64,000 nucleotides of DNA from Anaerolineae bacterium (GCA_019637555.1 JAHBVK010000021.1:1-64000); one strand, 5' to 3'. Positions 43,756 to 52,872 are shown, numbered from the stretch's first letter. A program made the numbers and translations. The notes: generated from the letters alone by a model not told the origin.

Positions 43756-45249
43756 TTAGGATTCAAACTTCGCCAGCGCGGTGAAGGTACTCTTCAGCGC
43801 CGGATAGACCTCTCTAAAGATTGGGTATAGGCGTTCGTATTCCGCCACACCTTCGGGATTCGGTTGGAACTCATCTACCTTGCGCACCATGACGGCGCTG
43901 GCTGCCTTGCAATCCTTGTACACGCCGCCGCCTACTGCTGCCATGATCGCCGCGCCGAAGGCTGATCCTTCCTGCGTGTTCACGGTGTACAGCGGAATGC
44001 CCATAATATCGGTGATCAACTGCCGCCAGACCGGACTGTTCGCCGCGCCTCCGCTGACCACTGCCGAGGTCGGATGGACACCCTGCGTGCGGAGCAGTTC
44101 CACCTGATCGCGCATCCCGAACGCCACGCCCTCCATCACCGCGCGTACCATCTGCGGCAGTCCGTGCCGCAGCGTCAGACCGACGAACGCACCACGCGCC
44201 AGCGGATCGGGGTGAGGATTGCGCTCACCCGTCAGATAAGGCGCAAAGATCAAACCTAGCGATCCGCGCGGTACAGAGCTTGCCATCTCATTCAGTTCGT
44301 CATAGCTGCTCTTGGGCGCAAGTTCATCATGCAGCCAACGCAATCCGCCCGCCGCACTTAACATCACGCCCATGTAGAACCACGCACCGGGTGTATGGCA
44401 GAAATGATGTAAGCGTCCCTCAGGCTCAGGATTATAGACTTCGGCAAAGGCAAAGGCGACACCACTTGTGCCGACTGTCAAACTGACCTGATTCGCGCCG
44501 ACGATGCCGTTACCAACACCCGCCGCTGGCTGATCGCCTGCGCCGCCAACCACTGGCGTACCGACCTTCAAGCCCGTCGCTTTCGATCCCTCTTCGTTGA
44601 TGTAGCCGGAAATATCCGTCGATTCGCAGAGATCAGGCAGCCACTTGCGGGGGATTTCCGTCGCTGCCAGCATTTCATCTGACCACTGACGCTTGCCGAT
44701 GTCCATCAACGCGATGCCTGATCCATCTGCTACGTCGCAGACGTAAGCGCCAGTCATCTTGTAGCGCACGTAATCTTTAGGTAGCAGAATGTGCGCGATC
44801 TGACTGTAGGACTCCGGCTCGTTCTCGCGCAGCCAGACGATCTTTGGCGCAGTGAAGCCAGCGAGTAAGCGGCTGCCGATGATCTGGTAGAGCTTGTGTT
44901 CGCCCACCTTCGCCGTGATCGAGTCGCACTGCGGTCCGCTGCGTCCATCGTTCCACAGGATCGCGGGACGGATCGGCTTGCCGCCGCGATCTAATGTGGT
45001 CAAGCCGTGCATCTGTCCGGTCAGCCCGACGGCTACGATGTCATCCGGCGATACTTTCTGCAAGACCTCACGCAGCGATTTACTCGCCGCCTGCCACCAC
45101 TGATCGGGGTCTTGTTCCGACCACAACGGGCGCGGCGTCGAGAGATCGTGCGAGTTGCTGGCGACGGCAACCACGTTCCCCTGCTCGTCGATCACTAGGG
45201 CTTTGGAGGCGGTGGTGCTGACATCCACACCAATGAAATATTTCGGCAT
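43756..45249 (-). CDS. xylB: Xylulokinase (FGGY family)
   Basis: Phosphorylates D-xylulose at O5; 497 residues. The N-terminal phosphate loop is IGVDVSTTASKALVID. The sugar-contacting motif GLTGQMHGLTTLD is diagnostic for xylulokinases rather than glycerol kinases, followed by ILWNDGRSGPQCD. The C-terminal ATP motif is VVSGGAANSPVWRQLITDI and VNTQEGSAFGAAIMAAVG. ATG at 45249 has GAGGTGA upstream and begins at the first strand. No xylA or sugar transporter is near. The product feeds the pentose phosphate genes tkt and rpiB. Confidence 0.93.
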   Translation of the reverse strand: MPKYFIGVDVSTTASKALVIDEQGNVVAVASNSHDLSTPRPLWSEQDPDQWWQAASKSLREVLQKVSPDDIVAVGLTGQMHGLTTLDRGGKPIRPAILWNDGRSGPQCDSITAKVGEHKLYQIIGSRLLAGFTAPKIVWLRENEPESYSQIAHILLPKDYVRYKMTGAYVCDVADGSGIALMDIGKRQWSDEMLAATEIPRKWLPDLCESTDISGYINEEGSKATGLKVGTPVVGGAGDQPAAGVGNGIVGANQVSLTVGTSGVAFAFAEVYNPEPEGRLHHFCHTPGAWFYMGVMLSAAGGLRWLHDELAPKSSYDELNEMASSVPRGSLGLIFAPYLTGERNPHPDPLARGAFVGLTLRHGLPQMVRAVMEGVAFGMRDQVELLRTQGVHPTSAVVSGGAANSPVWRQLITDIMGIPLYTVNTQEGSAFGAAIMAAVGGGVYKDCKAASAVMVRKVDEFQPNPEGVAEYERLYPIFREVYPALKSTFTALAKFES

Positions 45250-45358
45250 AATTGTGCTCACCTCAATGAGTGCCAATTGTAAAAACGATATTGTTGAAAG
45301 CGCGTCACAATTTTATCAGTATGCTAGGTAATTGGCAGGGAAATAGCGGAAGGTTACG

Positions 45359-47035
45359 ATGTTCCAACCACTAGGTGTCTTTATAGACCAATTTCTCAGA
45401 GGATTTCGTTCAACACGAGAAGTTCTCGCGTTGAAATCAGGGTTGGAACTGCTCAGGAAAGGCAAAGTTGCTGAGGCGATAAAGGAATTTGATGTAGCGA
45501 TCAAAAAAGACCCACGCAACGGCACTGCTTACACTCTGCGTGCTGTAGCCAACGGAGCAATCGGGAAATATCCAGCTTCGTTGGCAGATGCGAATCGAGC
45601 ACTTGAATTGAATCCAAATTCAGCAACTGCGTCTGCGGCGCGCGGCAAAGCGATGTTCCAGCTGCAAATGGATCGAGTGGCAGCGTTGGCTGAACTCGAT
45701 AAAGCGATTGCGCTCGACTCAGCCAGTGCCTATCAATTCGTTAATCGCGGTGATGTTCGCCGACAACTAATGGATTGGGAAGGGGCAATTGCAGACTTTA
45801 GCAAAGCCGTAGCATTAGCAGCGGATAGTGTAACCATATTTTATGAACGTGGGCGTGCCTATAGGATGCAACGGAAACTGGTCAAAGCAGCAGAGGATTT
45901 TAATCAGGTTATTGAGCTAAATCCTTCTGAACCGCAGCTTGCGCTTGCTTTCGCAGGTCTTGGTGATGTCCTGCGGCTTGCAGGCGATCAAAAATTGGGT
46001 GAGGCAAACATTCAACGCGGATTAGAAATCAATCGAGAGTTCGTCGCTATCTACTTCTATCAGTTAGGTGCATTGTTTGGACGCCTTGAGCAATTTCCTA
46101 CTGCGCTGAACTACTATAATGAGGCAGAGCGATATGGGTTTCAATCGGTCTGGCTCTACTTTAATCGAGGCACAATCCGCTTAAAACAAGATGAGTATGT
46201 ATTAGCGCTAACAGACTTAACTGAAGCAATCCGCCTGAATCCTCAGAATAATAAGTCCCGAGCGCATCGCGCGCTGACTTTTCTGGCTAACAACGATTAT
46301 GCAAACGCCATAAGTGATATCGACCTAGTTCTTCAGGCAGAAACAGACTCGGAAACACTCGGTCTCGCATACTACATACGTGGTATGTCCCGAATGCAAC
46401 TTGATGATGATTCCCTATTGAGTCATGCCATTTCTGATTTCAGCGCAGCAATTCAGCATGGAAATTCCAGTGCTAATGTTTATTACTCACGAGGGTATTG
46501 CAAACTCAATACAAGAGATGCTGTTGGTGCGCTTGAGGATTGCAACAAAGCGATAGAACTAAATCCCCAAGATGCTTGTGCCTACTACTATCGCGCAAAA
46601 GTCTATCGCTATATACAGAATTTCGCCCAGTCGATTGCAGATAGCACAACCGCTATCGAACTGGATGCACAGCAATCAGATTTCTACCTGTATCGTGGCA
46701 TCGCTTATTTCCGGTCAGGGGAGCAGCAGCTTGCTAGAGCCGATTTCGATAAGACTCTAGAGCTAGATAGCGATTCCTACATTGCTTATGCGGAGAGAAG
46801 TAATTTACAGCGGATCGCTGGCGATCTCGACGCCGCACAAGCAGACATTGCCGCCTGTTTGAAAGCCTGCCCCGATGCGTTTGAAAAATACGCTAAAGCT
46901 GCCTTCTTGTATCACGATCTTGGCGATATTGAGGGAGCGATCCTATCGTCGGAGCGTGCCTTGCAGATACAGCTCGATCATCACGATGCCACTTTGGTTC
47001 AGCAGAGAATCGCAGATTGGAGGGATTCACAATGA
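45359..47035 (+). CDS. TPR-repeat protein
   Basis: A 558-residue protein made almost entirely of about 14 tetratricopeptide units, with repeated signatures such as YTLRAVANGAIGKYPASLADANRALELNPN, of which only the pattern matters: A/G at positions 8 and 20 and P at 32. TPR superhelices bind peptides or partners. No enzymatic domain or signal peptide is visible. GGAAGG lies 5 nt before the ATG. The gene is visibly more AT-rich and uses more AT-ending codons than its neighbours, which hints at later acquisition. Confidence 0.85.
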   Translation: MFQPLGVFIDQFLRGFRSTREVLALKSGLELLRKGKVAEAIKEFDVAIKKDPRNGTAYTLRAVANGAIGKYPASLADANRALELNPNSATASAARGKAMFQLQMDRVAALAELDKAIALDSASAYQFVNRGDVRRQLMDWEGAIADFSKAVALAADSVTIFYERGRAYRMQRKLVKAAEDFNQVIELNPSEPQLALAFAGLGDVLRLAGDQKLGEANIQRGLEINREFVAIYFYQLGALFGRLEQFPTALNYYNEAERYGFQSVWLYFNRGTIRLKQDEYVLALTDLTEAIRLNPQNNKSRAHRALTFLANNDYANAISDIDLVLQAETDSETLGLAYYIRGMSRMQLDDDSLLSHAISDFSAAIQHGNSSANVYYSRGYCKLNTRDAVGALEDCNKAIELNPQDACAYYYRAKVYRYIQNFAQSIADSTTAIELDAQQSDFYLYRGIAYFRSGEQQLARADFDKTLELDSDSYIAYAERSNLQRIAGDLDAAQADIAACLKACPDAFEKYAKAAFLYHDLGDIEGAILSSERALQIQLDHHDATLVQQRIADWRDSQ

Positions 47036-47131
47036 ATTGTTAAGCACCAAAGTTTGCAAGCACGCGCGAATGTTGGATAATACAAGCGTTTTCCCAACTT
47101 ATCGCACGTAAGCATAAATTCGCAGACTCTT

Positions 47132-48649
47132 ATGGCAACACCACGCCGCCGCACCGGACGTACAACCACCACTTCCGCAGTCACAGGCGGATTCCGCCAG
47201 CCGCGTAATCCTCTGCCGCCCGTTGATCCACTCTCGCCGGAGCAGTTAGAGAAGATCGAAGCCGCGTCATTTCAAATTCTGGAAAACACAGGGATCGAGT
47301 TCCTCTCGCCGCGCGGCTTGGACATCTGGGAGCAGGCAGGCGCAAAGGTGGATCGCTCGAACAAGCGCGTGCGCGTGGATCGCGGCTTGATCCTCGACAA
47401 GATCAAGACCGCGCCGAGCCAATTCACGCTGCACGCCCGCAATCCAGCGCACCACACGATCATGGGCGGCGATTACATGATCTTCGCCTCGGTCAGCGGT
47501 CCGGGCTATTCGCTGGACATCAAGCGCGGACGGCGCAACGGCACTTACGCCGATCTGGTCAACTTCATCAAGCTGTCGCAGAGCTTCGGCGTGATCCACA
47601 ACATCGGCGGCTTCATCTGCGAGAATCAGGATCACCACGAAGCGACGCGCCACCTCGATACCTATTACGCGCAACACTTGTACGCCGATAAGTGCATCAT
47701 GCCCTCGGCGCTCGGCTACAACCACGCGCATGACGCGGTGGAGATGGCGGCAATCGTTCACGGCGGTCACGAGCAGATTCGTCAATTTCCGGTGACGCTG
47801 ACGATCATCAACTCGAATAGTCCGCTGCGTTTCGACACGCCGATGATCGACGGCATGACGCGCTACATTGAGGCGGGGCAAGCGGTCAGCATCACGCCAT
47901 TCACGCTGGCGGGCGCGATGGCTCCGATCACGCTGGCGGGCGCAATCGCGCAGCAGAACGCGGAAGCACTGTTTGGCATCGCCTACACGCAAATCCTCAA
48001 TCCCGGTAATCCGGTGGTTTATGGCGCGTTCACCAGCAACGTCGATATGCAAAGCGGATCGCCCGCCTTCGCTACGCCAGAAGGGGCATGGGCAACGCTG
48101 ATCGGTGGTCAGTTGGCACGGCGCTATCACCTGCCCTATCGCGCCAGTAACGTCGCCAATTCCAAAGCGCCTGACGCCCAAGCTGGTTGGGAATCGATGA
48201 ACGCGATGTGGCCCGTGATGCTCGGTCACGCTAATTACGTGCTGCACGCCGCTGGCTGGCTGGACGCAGGCTTGATCGCTGGCTACGAGAAGTTCATCAT
48301 CGACGTGGAAGTGCTGCAACTGCTGGAAGGCTTCATGCGCGGCATCACCATTGATGATTCGACGCTGGCACTGGATGCCATTGATGAAGTGGGTCCCGGT
48401 GGACATTTCTTCGGCGTCGGGCATACGATGGAGCGCTACCGCAGCGAATTCTACCGTCCACTGCTCAGTGATTGGCAGAACTACGGCAACTGGGAGCAGT
48501 CGGGATCGCTGACGGCGGCGGATCGTGCCTACAAGATCGCGCAGGATACGCTGGCGAATTACGAGCAACCACCGCTTGATCTAGCGATTCAGGAAGAATT
48601 AGAGGCTTATATCGCTCGCCGCCGCCAAGAAATCTTACCGAACGGTTGA
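47132..48649 (+). CDS. MttB-superfamily methyltransferase, non-pyrrolysine
   Basis: A 505-residue TIM-barrel protein of the trimethylamine methyltransferase (MttB, COG5598) superfamily. Characteristic stretches are SFQILENTGIEFLSPRGLDIW, VSGPGYSLDIKRGRR, PFTLAGAMAPITLAGAIAQQNAEAL in two parts, and GHTMERYRSEFYRPLLSDW. The frame has no internal TAG, so no pyrrolysine. Such members demethylate quaternary amines such as glycine betaine and need a corrinoid protein and a second methyltransferase, neither of which is in this window. It is followed 13 nt later by an HNH nuclease gene. Confidence 0.88.
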   Translation: MATPRRRTGRTTTTSAVTGGFRQPRNPLPPVDPLSPEQLEKIEAASFQILENTGIEFLSPRGLDIWEQAGAKVDRSNKRVRVDRGLILDKIKTAPSQFTLHARNPAHHTIMGGDYMIFASVSGPGYSLDIKRGRRNGTYADLVNFIKLSQSFGVIHNIGGFICENQDHHEATRHLDTYYAQHLYADKCIMPSALGYNHAHDAVEMAAIVHGGHEQIRQFPVTLTIINSNSPLRFDTPMIDGMTRYIEAGQAVSITPFTLAGAMAPITLAGAIAQQNAEALFGIAYTQILNPGNPVVYGAFTSNVDMQSGSPAFATPEGAWATLIGGQLARRYHLPYRASNVANSKAPDAQAGWESMNAMWPVMLGHANYVLHAAGWLDAGLIAGYEKFIIDVEVLQLLEGFMRGITIDDSTLALDAIDEVGPGGHFFGVGHTMERYRSEFYRPLLSDWQNYGNWEQSGSLTAADRAYKIAQDTLANYEQPPLDLAIQEELEAYIARRRQEILPNG

Positions 48650-48662
48650 GGCATTCGGAATT

Positions 48663-49289
48663 ATGCGTATGCAGAACCCCACGCAAGATCAATCCGCCGA
48701 AGCACGTTCAGGCTTGTCGTTACGCAGTCCGTTCGGCTGGCTGCGCGGGATCGGCAAGGCGCTGTGGCGAGAGCGTGTGATCGCTGATGCGCCGATCTCC
48801 AAGCCGCGCAAGGAACTACCCTACGTGCGCTATCGGGCACGGCGCAAGGCACTGCCGAACACGTACACGGCTGATGATTGGGCACAGGCACTGGATTACT
48901 GGGGCAACACCTGCGCGGTGTGCGGGCGTCCGCCGGGGTTGTGGCACACGCTGTCGCAAGATCACTGGCTGCCGCTGTCGCATCCTGATTGTCCGGGTAC
49001 GGTGGCGATGAATATGCTGCCCTTGTGCTACGGCGCGGATGGCTGCAACAACAGCAAGGGCAAGAAAGAGCCGCACAAGTGGCTGATCGAGCGACTGGGC
49101 AAGCGCAAAGCGAAGAAGAAACTGGAGGAGATCGAGGCGTACTTCGCGTGGGTCAAGGATCAGATCGAGGTAACCTGCCCCGACTGCGACGGTGCGCTGA
49201 TGTACGTGGAAGACTGGAACGTGTGGCGCTGTCAGGAGTGTGGTGCGGATTGGCGGGAGCAGGAGGAGGAAGAAGCAGGTAACGAGTAA
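48663..49289 (+). CDS. HNH endonuclease-like protein with C-terminal zinc ribbon
   Basis: A 208-residue protein. The middle (about 80-150) reads as an HNH finger: CAVCGRPPG, then SQDHWLPLSHPDCPG, NMLPLCYGADGCNNSKGKKEP. The DH pair and the Asn of GCNNSKG fit the metal-binding core. A separate C-terminal zinc ribbon (CPDCDGALMYVEDWN to WRCQECGADW) may bind nucleic acid. No restriction or phage genes flank it. The final residues GNE and the stop codon come from an AACGAGT-type repeat. The MttB homologue ends 13 nt upstream. Confidence 0.8.
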   Translation: MRMQNPTQDQSAEARSGLSLRSPFGWLRGIGKALWRERVIADAPISKPRKELPYVRYRARRKALPNTYTADDWAQALDYWGNTCAVCGRPPGLWHTLSQDHWLPLSHPDCPGTVAMNMLPLCYGADGCNNSKGKKEPHKWLIERLGKRKAKKKLEEIEAYFAWVKDQIEVTCPDCDGALMYVEDWNVWRCQECGADWREQEEEEAGNE

Positions 49290-49300
49290 CGAGTGATGAG
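49278..49300. repeat. AACGAGT-type repeat arm overlapping the HNH stop codon
   Basis: GGTAACGAGTAACGAGTGAT contains the last codons and the TAA of the HNH gene. It is the same sequence as the palindrome arms at 9762 and 43700. Confidence 0.7.
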
Positions 49301-49450
49301 GAGTAGGGGAAAGTTAGATTCAAACTTTGGGTGATTTAGGTAGGTTCTAAAATTAGTGATTTGAGCGTGAATTAGCAGGCAAGGTATCAGGCAAAACAGG
49401 CAAAAGCGTTTGAAAATAGTTTGTGAGATGACGATTTTGGTTTGAGAGAA

Positions 49451-49756
49451 GACCCTCACCCCCGCCCTCATCCCGCAAGCGGGAGAGGGTGATTCGAGTA
49501 ACCCCTTTGACTTCCCGTGTGCGTTAATAACCCAAAGTGATCATTAGTGGCGAGGTTGATCGTCCGCTCCCGCTTGCGGGAGAGGGTGATTCGTGTAGTC
49601 GGGAGGACGCGGGATGGGTTGCTTTTTGCCCTCACCCCTAGCCCCTCTCCCCCAAGGAGAGGGAAAAGACAAGAGGAGGATTAAGTCCTTCTCCTTGAGG
49701 GAGAAGGATTTAGGATGAGGGCTTCCCCGCCAGCGGGAGAGGATAAGAGGTGAGGG
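49451..49756. repeat. Nested cluster of CCTCACCCC-type palindromes
   Basis: A 306-bp stretch with at least four hairpins: CCCTCACCCCC with CCGCAAGCGGGAGAGGG, then CTCCCGCTTGCGGGAG, then CCCTCTCCCCCAAGGAGAGGG, then CCTTCTCCTTGAGGGAGAAGG. It ends GAGGTGAGGG. It fills the 471-bp gap between the HNH gene and argJ, in which no gene is seen. Repeated insertion of one repeat into another is likely. Confidence 0.7.
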
Positions 49757-49760
49757 TGCG

Positions 49761-50966
49761 CTACGTCCGGTAATGCCCGTTGATGCTGACATAGTCGTGG
49801 CTGAGATCGCAGGTCCAGACGATGGCATCGGCGCTGCCCATGTTCACGTCAAGAGTGACGGTGACTTCTGGCTGCGCGGCAAGAGCATTGGCGCGAGCGT
49901 CGTCATAATTCAGCGGCAGCCCATTCGACACCAGTTGCAGTTCGTCGTACCACAGCGAGGCTTTCCACTGATCGATGTCCACGCCGGATCGTCCCGCGGC
50001 AGCGAGGATTCGTCCCCAATTGGCGTCGCCACCGTAGAAAGCTGTTTTGACCAGCGGCGAGGTGGCGATGGTATTGGCGATCAAGCGGGCGTCGGCGCTA
50101 GTGGCGGCGTTCTTCACATGGATGGTGATGAAGCGGGTGACGCCTTCGCCATCGGCAACGATCTTGCGGGCGAGATTCTCACAGACGGCGGTGAGCGAGG
50201 CGACGAACTGCGGATAGTTGCTCTCGTTGATTGCCGTGCCGCTGCGTCCGCTGGCAAGCGCCAAGAGGGTATCGTTGGTGCTCATGTCGCCATCGATGAC
50301 CACGCGGTTGAAGCTGACCTCCACCGCTTCCAGCAGCGCCTTTTGCAACAGCGCCGGAGCGATCACCGCATCGGTGACAACGGTGCTGAGGAGAGTCGCC
50401 ATGTTGGGGGCGATCATGCCCGCGCCTTTGGCGATCCCTGCGATGCTGTAGCCATCGGCAATGACGCTGGCGGATTTCGGCTTGGTGTCCGTCGTCATGA
50501 TCGCGCGTGCTGCAACCGCCCAGTTGGTGGCGGAGAGCGATTGCGCCGCGACGGGGATGCCAGCGCGCATCTTCTCAATCGGTAGCTGCACGCCGATCAC
50601 GCCCGTAGACATAACCAGCACCTCGTCCGCTTGGCAGCCAAGCATTTCCGCCACCCATTTCTGGGTGCTGCGGGCGTTCTCCATGCCGGGTTCGCCTGTG
50701 CAGGCATTGGCGCAGGCGGCATTGATCAGCACGGCGCGGATTCGCTCCGGATGATCCGCCAGCAGCGCCCGATCCAAGATCACGGGGGCGGCTTGCACTT
50801 TGTTGCTGGTGAATACGCCCGCCGCTGCTCCCGCAGCCTCCATCACGATCAGGGCGAGATCAGGGGCGGGCTGCTTACGCAATCCCGCGTCGATCCCCGC
50901 GACCTGAAATCCGGCTACAGAAGCAATCGAATCACTAACTTCAATTTTGGTGGTCATCTCGATCAT
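49761..50966 (-). CDS. argJ: Bifunctional glutamate N-acetyltransferase/ornithine acetyltransferase
   Basis: Arginine pathway enzyme that recycles the acetyl group from N-acetylornithine to glutamate; 401 residues. The proenzyme self-cleaves before the nucleophilic Thr in KGAGMIAPNMATLLSTVVTDA. Other family stretches are VFTSNKVQAAPV, ACANACTGEPG and GVIGVQLPIEKM. The C-terminus SHDYVSINGHYRT is canonical. Sequence alone does not tell mono- from bifunctional forms. It is the last arg gene in the cluster, separated from argG by a 90-bp palindromic repeat. ATG at 50957 is an alternative start. Confidence 0.96.
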   Translation of the reverse strand: MIEMTTKIEVSDSIASVAGFQVAGIDAGLRKQPAPDLALIVMEAAGAAAGVFTSNKVQAAPVILDRALLADHPERIRAVLINAACANACTGEPGMENARSTQKWVAEMLGCQADEVLVMSTGVIGVQLPIEKMRAGIPVAAQSLSATNWAVAARAIMTTDTKPKSASVIADGYSIAGIAKGAGMIAPNMATLLSTVVTDAVIAPALLQKALLEAVEVSFNRVVIDGDMSTNDTLLALASGRSGTAINESNYPQFVASLTAVCENLARKIVADGEGVTRFITIHVKNAATSADARLIANTIATSPLVKTAFYGGDANWGRILAAAGRSGVDIDQWKASLWYDELQLVSNGLPLNYDDARANALAAQPEVTVTLDVNMGSADAIVWTCDLSHDYVSINGHYRT

Positions 50967-50990
50967 GGAGTTTCGCGTACCTCGTAGAAG

Positions 50991-51080
50991 AACCTCACCC
51001 CTAACCCCTCTCCGTCAACGGAGAGGGAAATTTGAGAAACTAGATTCCCCTCCGTCAACGGACGGGGTTAGGGGTGAGTT
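50991..51080. repeat. CCTCACCCC-type palindrome between argG and argJ
   Basis: The outer arms ACCTCACCCCTAACCCC and GGGGTTAGGGGTGAG enclose two inner CTCCGTCAACGGAG hairpins. This is the most regular copy in the window and interrupts the arg gene run. Confidence 0.8.
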
Positions 51081-51120
51081 AAGTAACTATTTAGTTCGAC
51101 TCGTCTCTAGCCGACCACGA

Positions 51121-52386
51121 TTAGTCGCGCTTGAACTTGTCGAAATCGACCTGACGATACTTGCTCGGATTGCCTCCATCAAGCGCCAGCAGCGCTTCCA
51201 CTTTGTTGGGCAGCCCGAACAGGTGGATGAAGCCTTCGGCGTCCTGCTGGTTGTAGATATCCATCTGACCGAAGGAGGCGTAATCTTCGCGGTAGAGGCT
51301 GAAGGGCGAACGGCGACCCGTCAGCGTGACGTTGCCCTTGTACAGTTCGAGGCGGACATCGCCGGTGACGTTGCGCTGCGTGACATCCACGAAGGAATCG
51401 AGCGCCTCGCGCAGGGTGCAGAACCACTGACCGTTGTAGACCAGTTCGGCATACTTGATCGCCAGCACTTGCTTCTGATGCAGCGTGGCTTTATCGAGGC
51501 AGATGCTTTCCAGCGATTGATGCGCCTTGTAGAGGATCGTGCCACCGGGAGTTTCATAGACGCCGCGCGACTTCATGCCGACCAGCCGATTTTCCACCAG
51601 ATCGACGCGCCCGATGCCGTGCTTACTGCCCAGTTTGTTTAAGCGGGTGAACAGATCCAGCGGTTCCAGTTCTTCATCGTTCAGCGCGACGGGATAGCCT
51701 TCCTTGAAGCTGATGATGATCGACTCGGCTTCGTCAGGCGCTGCCTGCGGACTCTTGGTCAGCGTGAACATGGATTCTTCAGGCTTGTTCCACGGATTCT
51801 CCAGCGGACCGCCTTCGTGACTCATGTGGAACAGGTTGCGATCACGGCTGTAGATCGATTTGAGGGTGGCGGAGACGGGGATGCCGCGTTCTTCGGCGTA
51901 TTCCACCGCATCCTCACGGCTGCGGATGAACCACTTATCGTCACGCCAAGGCGCGATGATGCCGAGCTTAGGATTGAGCGCCATCACCGACACCTCGAAG
52001 CGCACCTGATCGTTACCCTTGCCCGTGCAGCCATGCGCGACGGCATCAGCGCCTTCGCGCTCCGCCACATCGACCATGTGCAGCGCGATCAACGGACGGG
52101 CGAACGATGTGCCGAGCAGATATTCGCGCTCGTAGATCGCGCCAGCACGCATGGTCGGGAAGATGAAGTCGGTGAGGAATTCGTGGCGTAGATCGCGGAC
52201 GATCAGCTTGCTAGCTCCGCTTTTCTTCGCCTTCTCGTCCAGTCCGGTAAGTTCTTCTTCCTGCCCCAGATCAGCGGTGAAGCAGATGACCTCGACATCG
52301 TATGTCTCGATCAGCCATGGGACGATCACCGAAGTGTCTAAACCGCCGCTGTAGGCAAGGATGACTTTGTTGAATTGTTGACCCAC
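51121..52386 (-). CDS. argG: Argininosuccinate synthase
   Basis: Condenses citrulline and aspartate with ATP; 421 residues, full length. The ATP pyrophosphatase loop is ILAYSGGLDTSVIVPWL. Further conserved stretches include HGCTGKGNDQVRFE, APWRDDKW and the substrate region GRVDLVENRLVGMKSRGVYETPGG in two parts. The GTG start shares a base with the stop of the upstream small gene (TAGTG), suggesting coupled translation. argF and argH are not in the window. Confidence 0.97.
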   Translation of the reverse strand: MGQQFNKVILAYSGGLDTSVIVPWLIETYDVEVICFTADLGQEEELTGLDEKAKKSGASKLIVRDLRHEFLTDFIFPTMRAGAIYEREYLLGTSFARPLIALHMVDVAEREGADAVAHGCTGKGNDQVRFEVSVMALNPKLGIIAPWRDDKWFIRSREDAVEYAEERGIPVSATLKSIYSRDRNLFHMSHEGGPLENPWNKPEESMFTLTKSPQAAPDEAESIIISFKEGYPVALNDEELEPLDLFTRLNKLGSKHGIGRVDLVENRLVGMKSRGVYETPGGTILYKAHQSLESICLDKATLHQKQVLAIKYAELVYNGQWFCTLREALDSFVDVTQRNVTGDVRLELYKGNVTLTGRRSPFSLYREDYASFGQMDIYNQQDAEGFIHLFGLPNKVEALLALDGGNPSKYRQVDFDKFKRD

Positions 52387-52793
52387 TATGAACCTGCCTT
52401 ATTTTCCTGTTGTGCTGAACCCTGTTGTAATAGCTGCTGGGTGTAGTCCCACGCCGCAGCATAATCATCGAAAATGACGGCACGTTGTGAACGCGCTAGC
52501 CGGAACAATAACTGGATCATGGCTTTGACGGCGGCAGAACTGATCACGAGGATCACTTCTGCGCCCGCCTGCGGACTCCAGTTCCAATGCCTAATCTTGT
52601 GTATCGACGCAATGCCTCGCGGTAACTCCTTCGCCTGCCGCAGATCGACAAAGGAGTAGATCGGTTCGCTAGACTCATTGATGAACTGGTTGACTGCATC
52701 GATCTTCGGGATCAGGTCATCCATCGACCAAGGATCGGCAATTTCCCAGTACATCAGCCTGCCATCTGCCTGAACTTCTTGCTTGATTGGCAT
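52386..52793 (-). CDS. Conserved-looking small protein between argD and argG, SpoIIAA/STAS-like fold
   Basis: A 135-residue soluble protein. The pattern of strand (RLMYWEIADPW), helix (MDDLIPKIDAVNQFI), strand (PIYSFVDLRQAKELP) and later helices resembles SpoIIAA-like or STAS-type small domains, but this is a loose match by eye. It has no catalytic motif. Its stop overlaps the argG start by one base and it begins 80 nt after argD on the same strand, so it is probably transcribed with the arg genes. Its link to arginine metabolism is unknown. Confidence 0.65.
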   Translation of the reverse strand: MPIKQEVQADGRLMYWEIADPWSMDDLIPKIDAVNQFINESSEPIYSFVDLRQAKELPRGIASIHKIRHWNWSPQAGAEVILVISSAAVKAMIQLLFRLARSQRAVIFDDYAAAWDYTQQLLQQGSAQQENKAGS

Positions 52794-52872
52794 TGTGATA
52801 TTCCGTGCTGCGATGCAAGCTACAGTTGCGACATAATGAACACGGATATACGATAGAAGTTACCGACGTTTT

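Noticed and set aside
47267..48568. Long open frame (433 codons) antisense to the MttB homologue
   Set aside because: The plus-strand protein is clearly MttB-family. The antisense product is rich in Arg/His with no domain, as expected from GC-biased codons read in reverse.
49451..49756. CRISPR array
   Set aside because: Repeats are palindromic, unequal and without regular unique spacers, and no cas genes are present.
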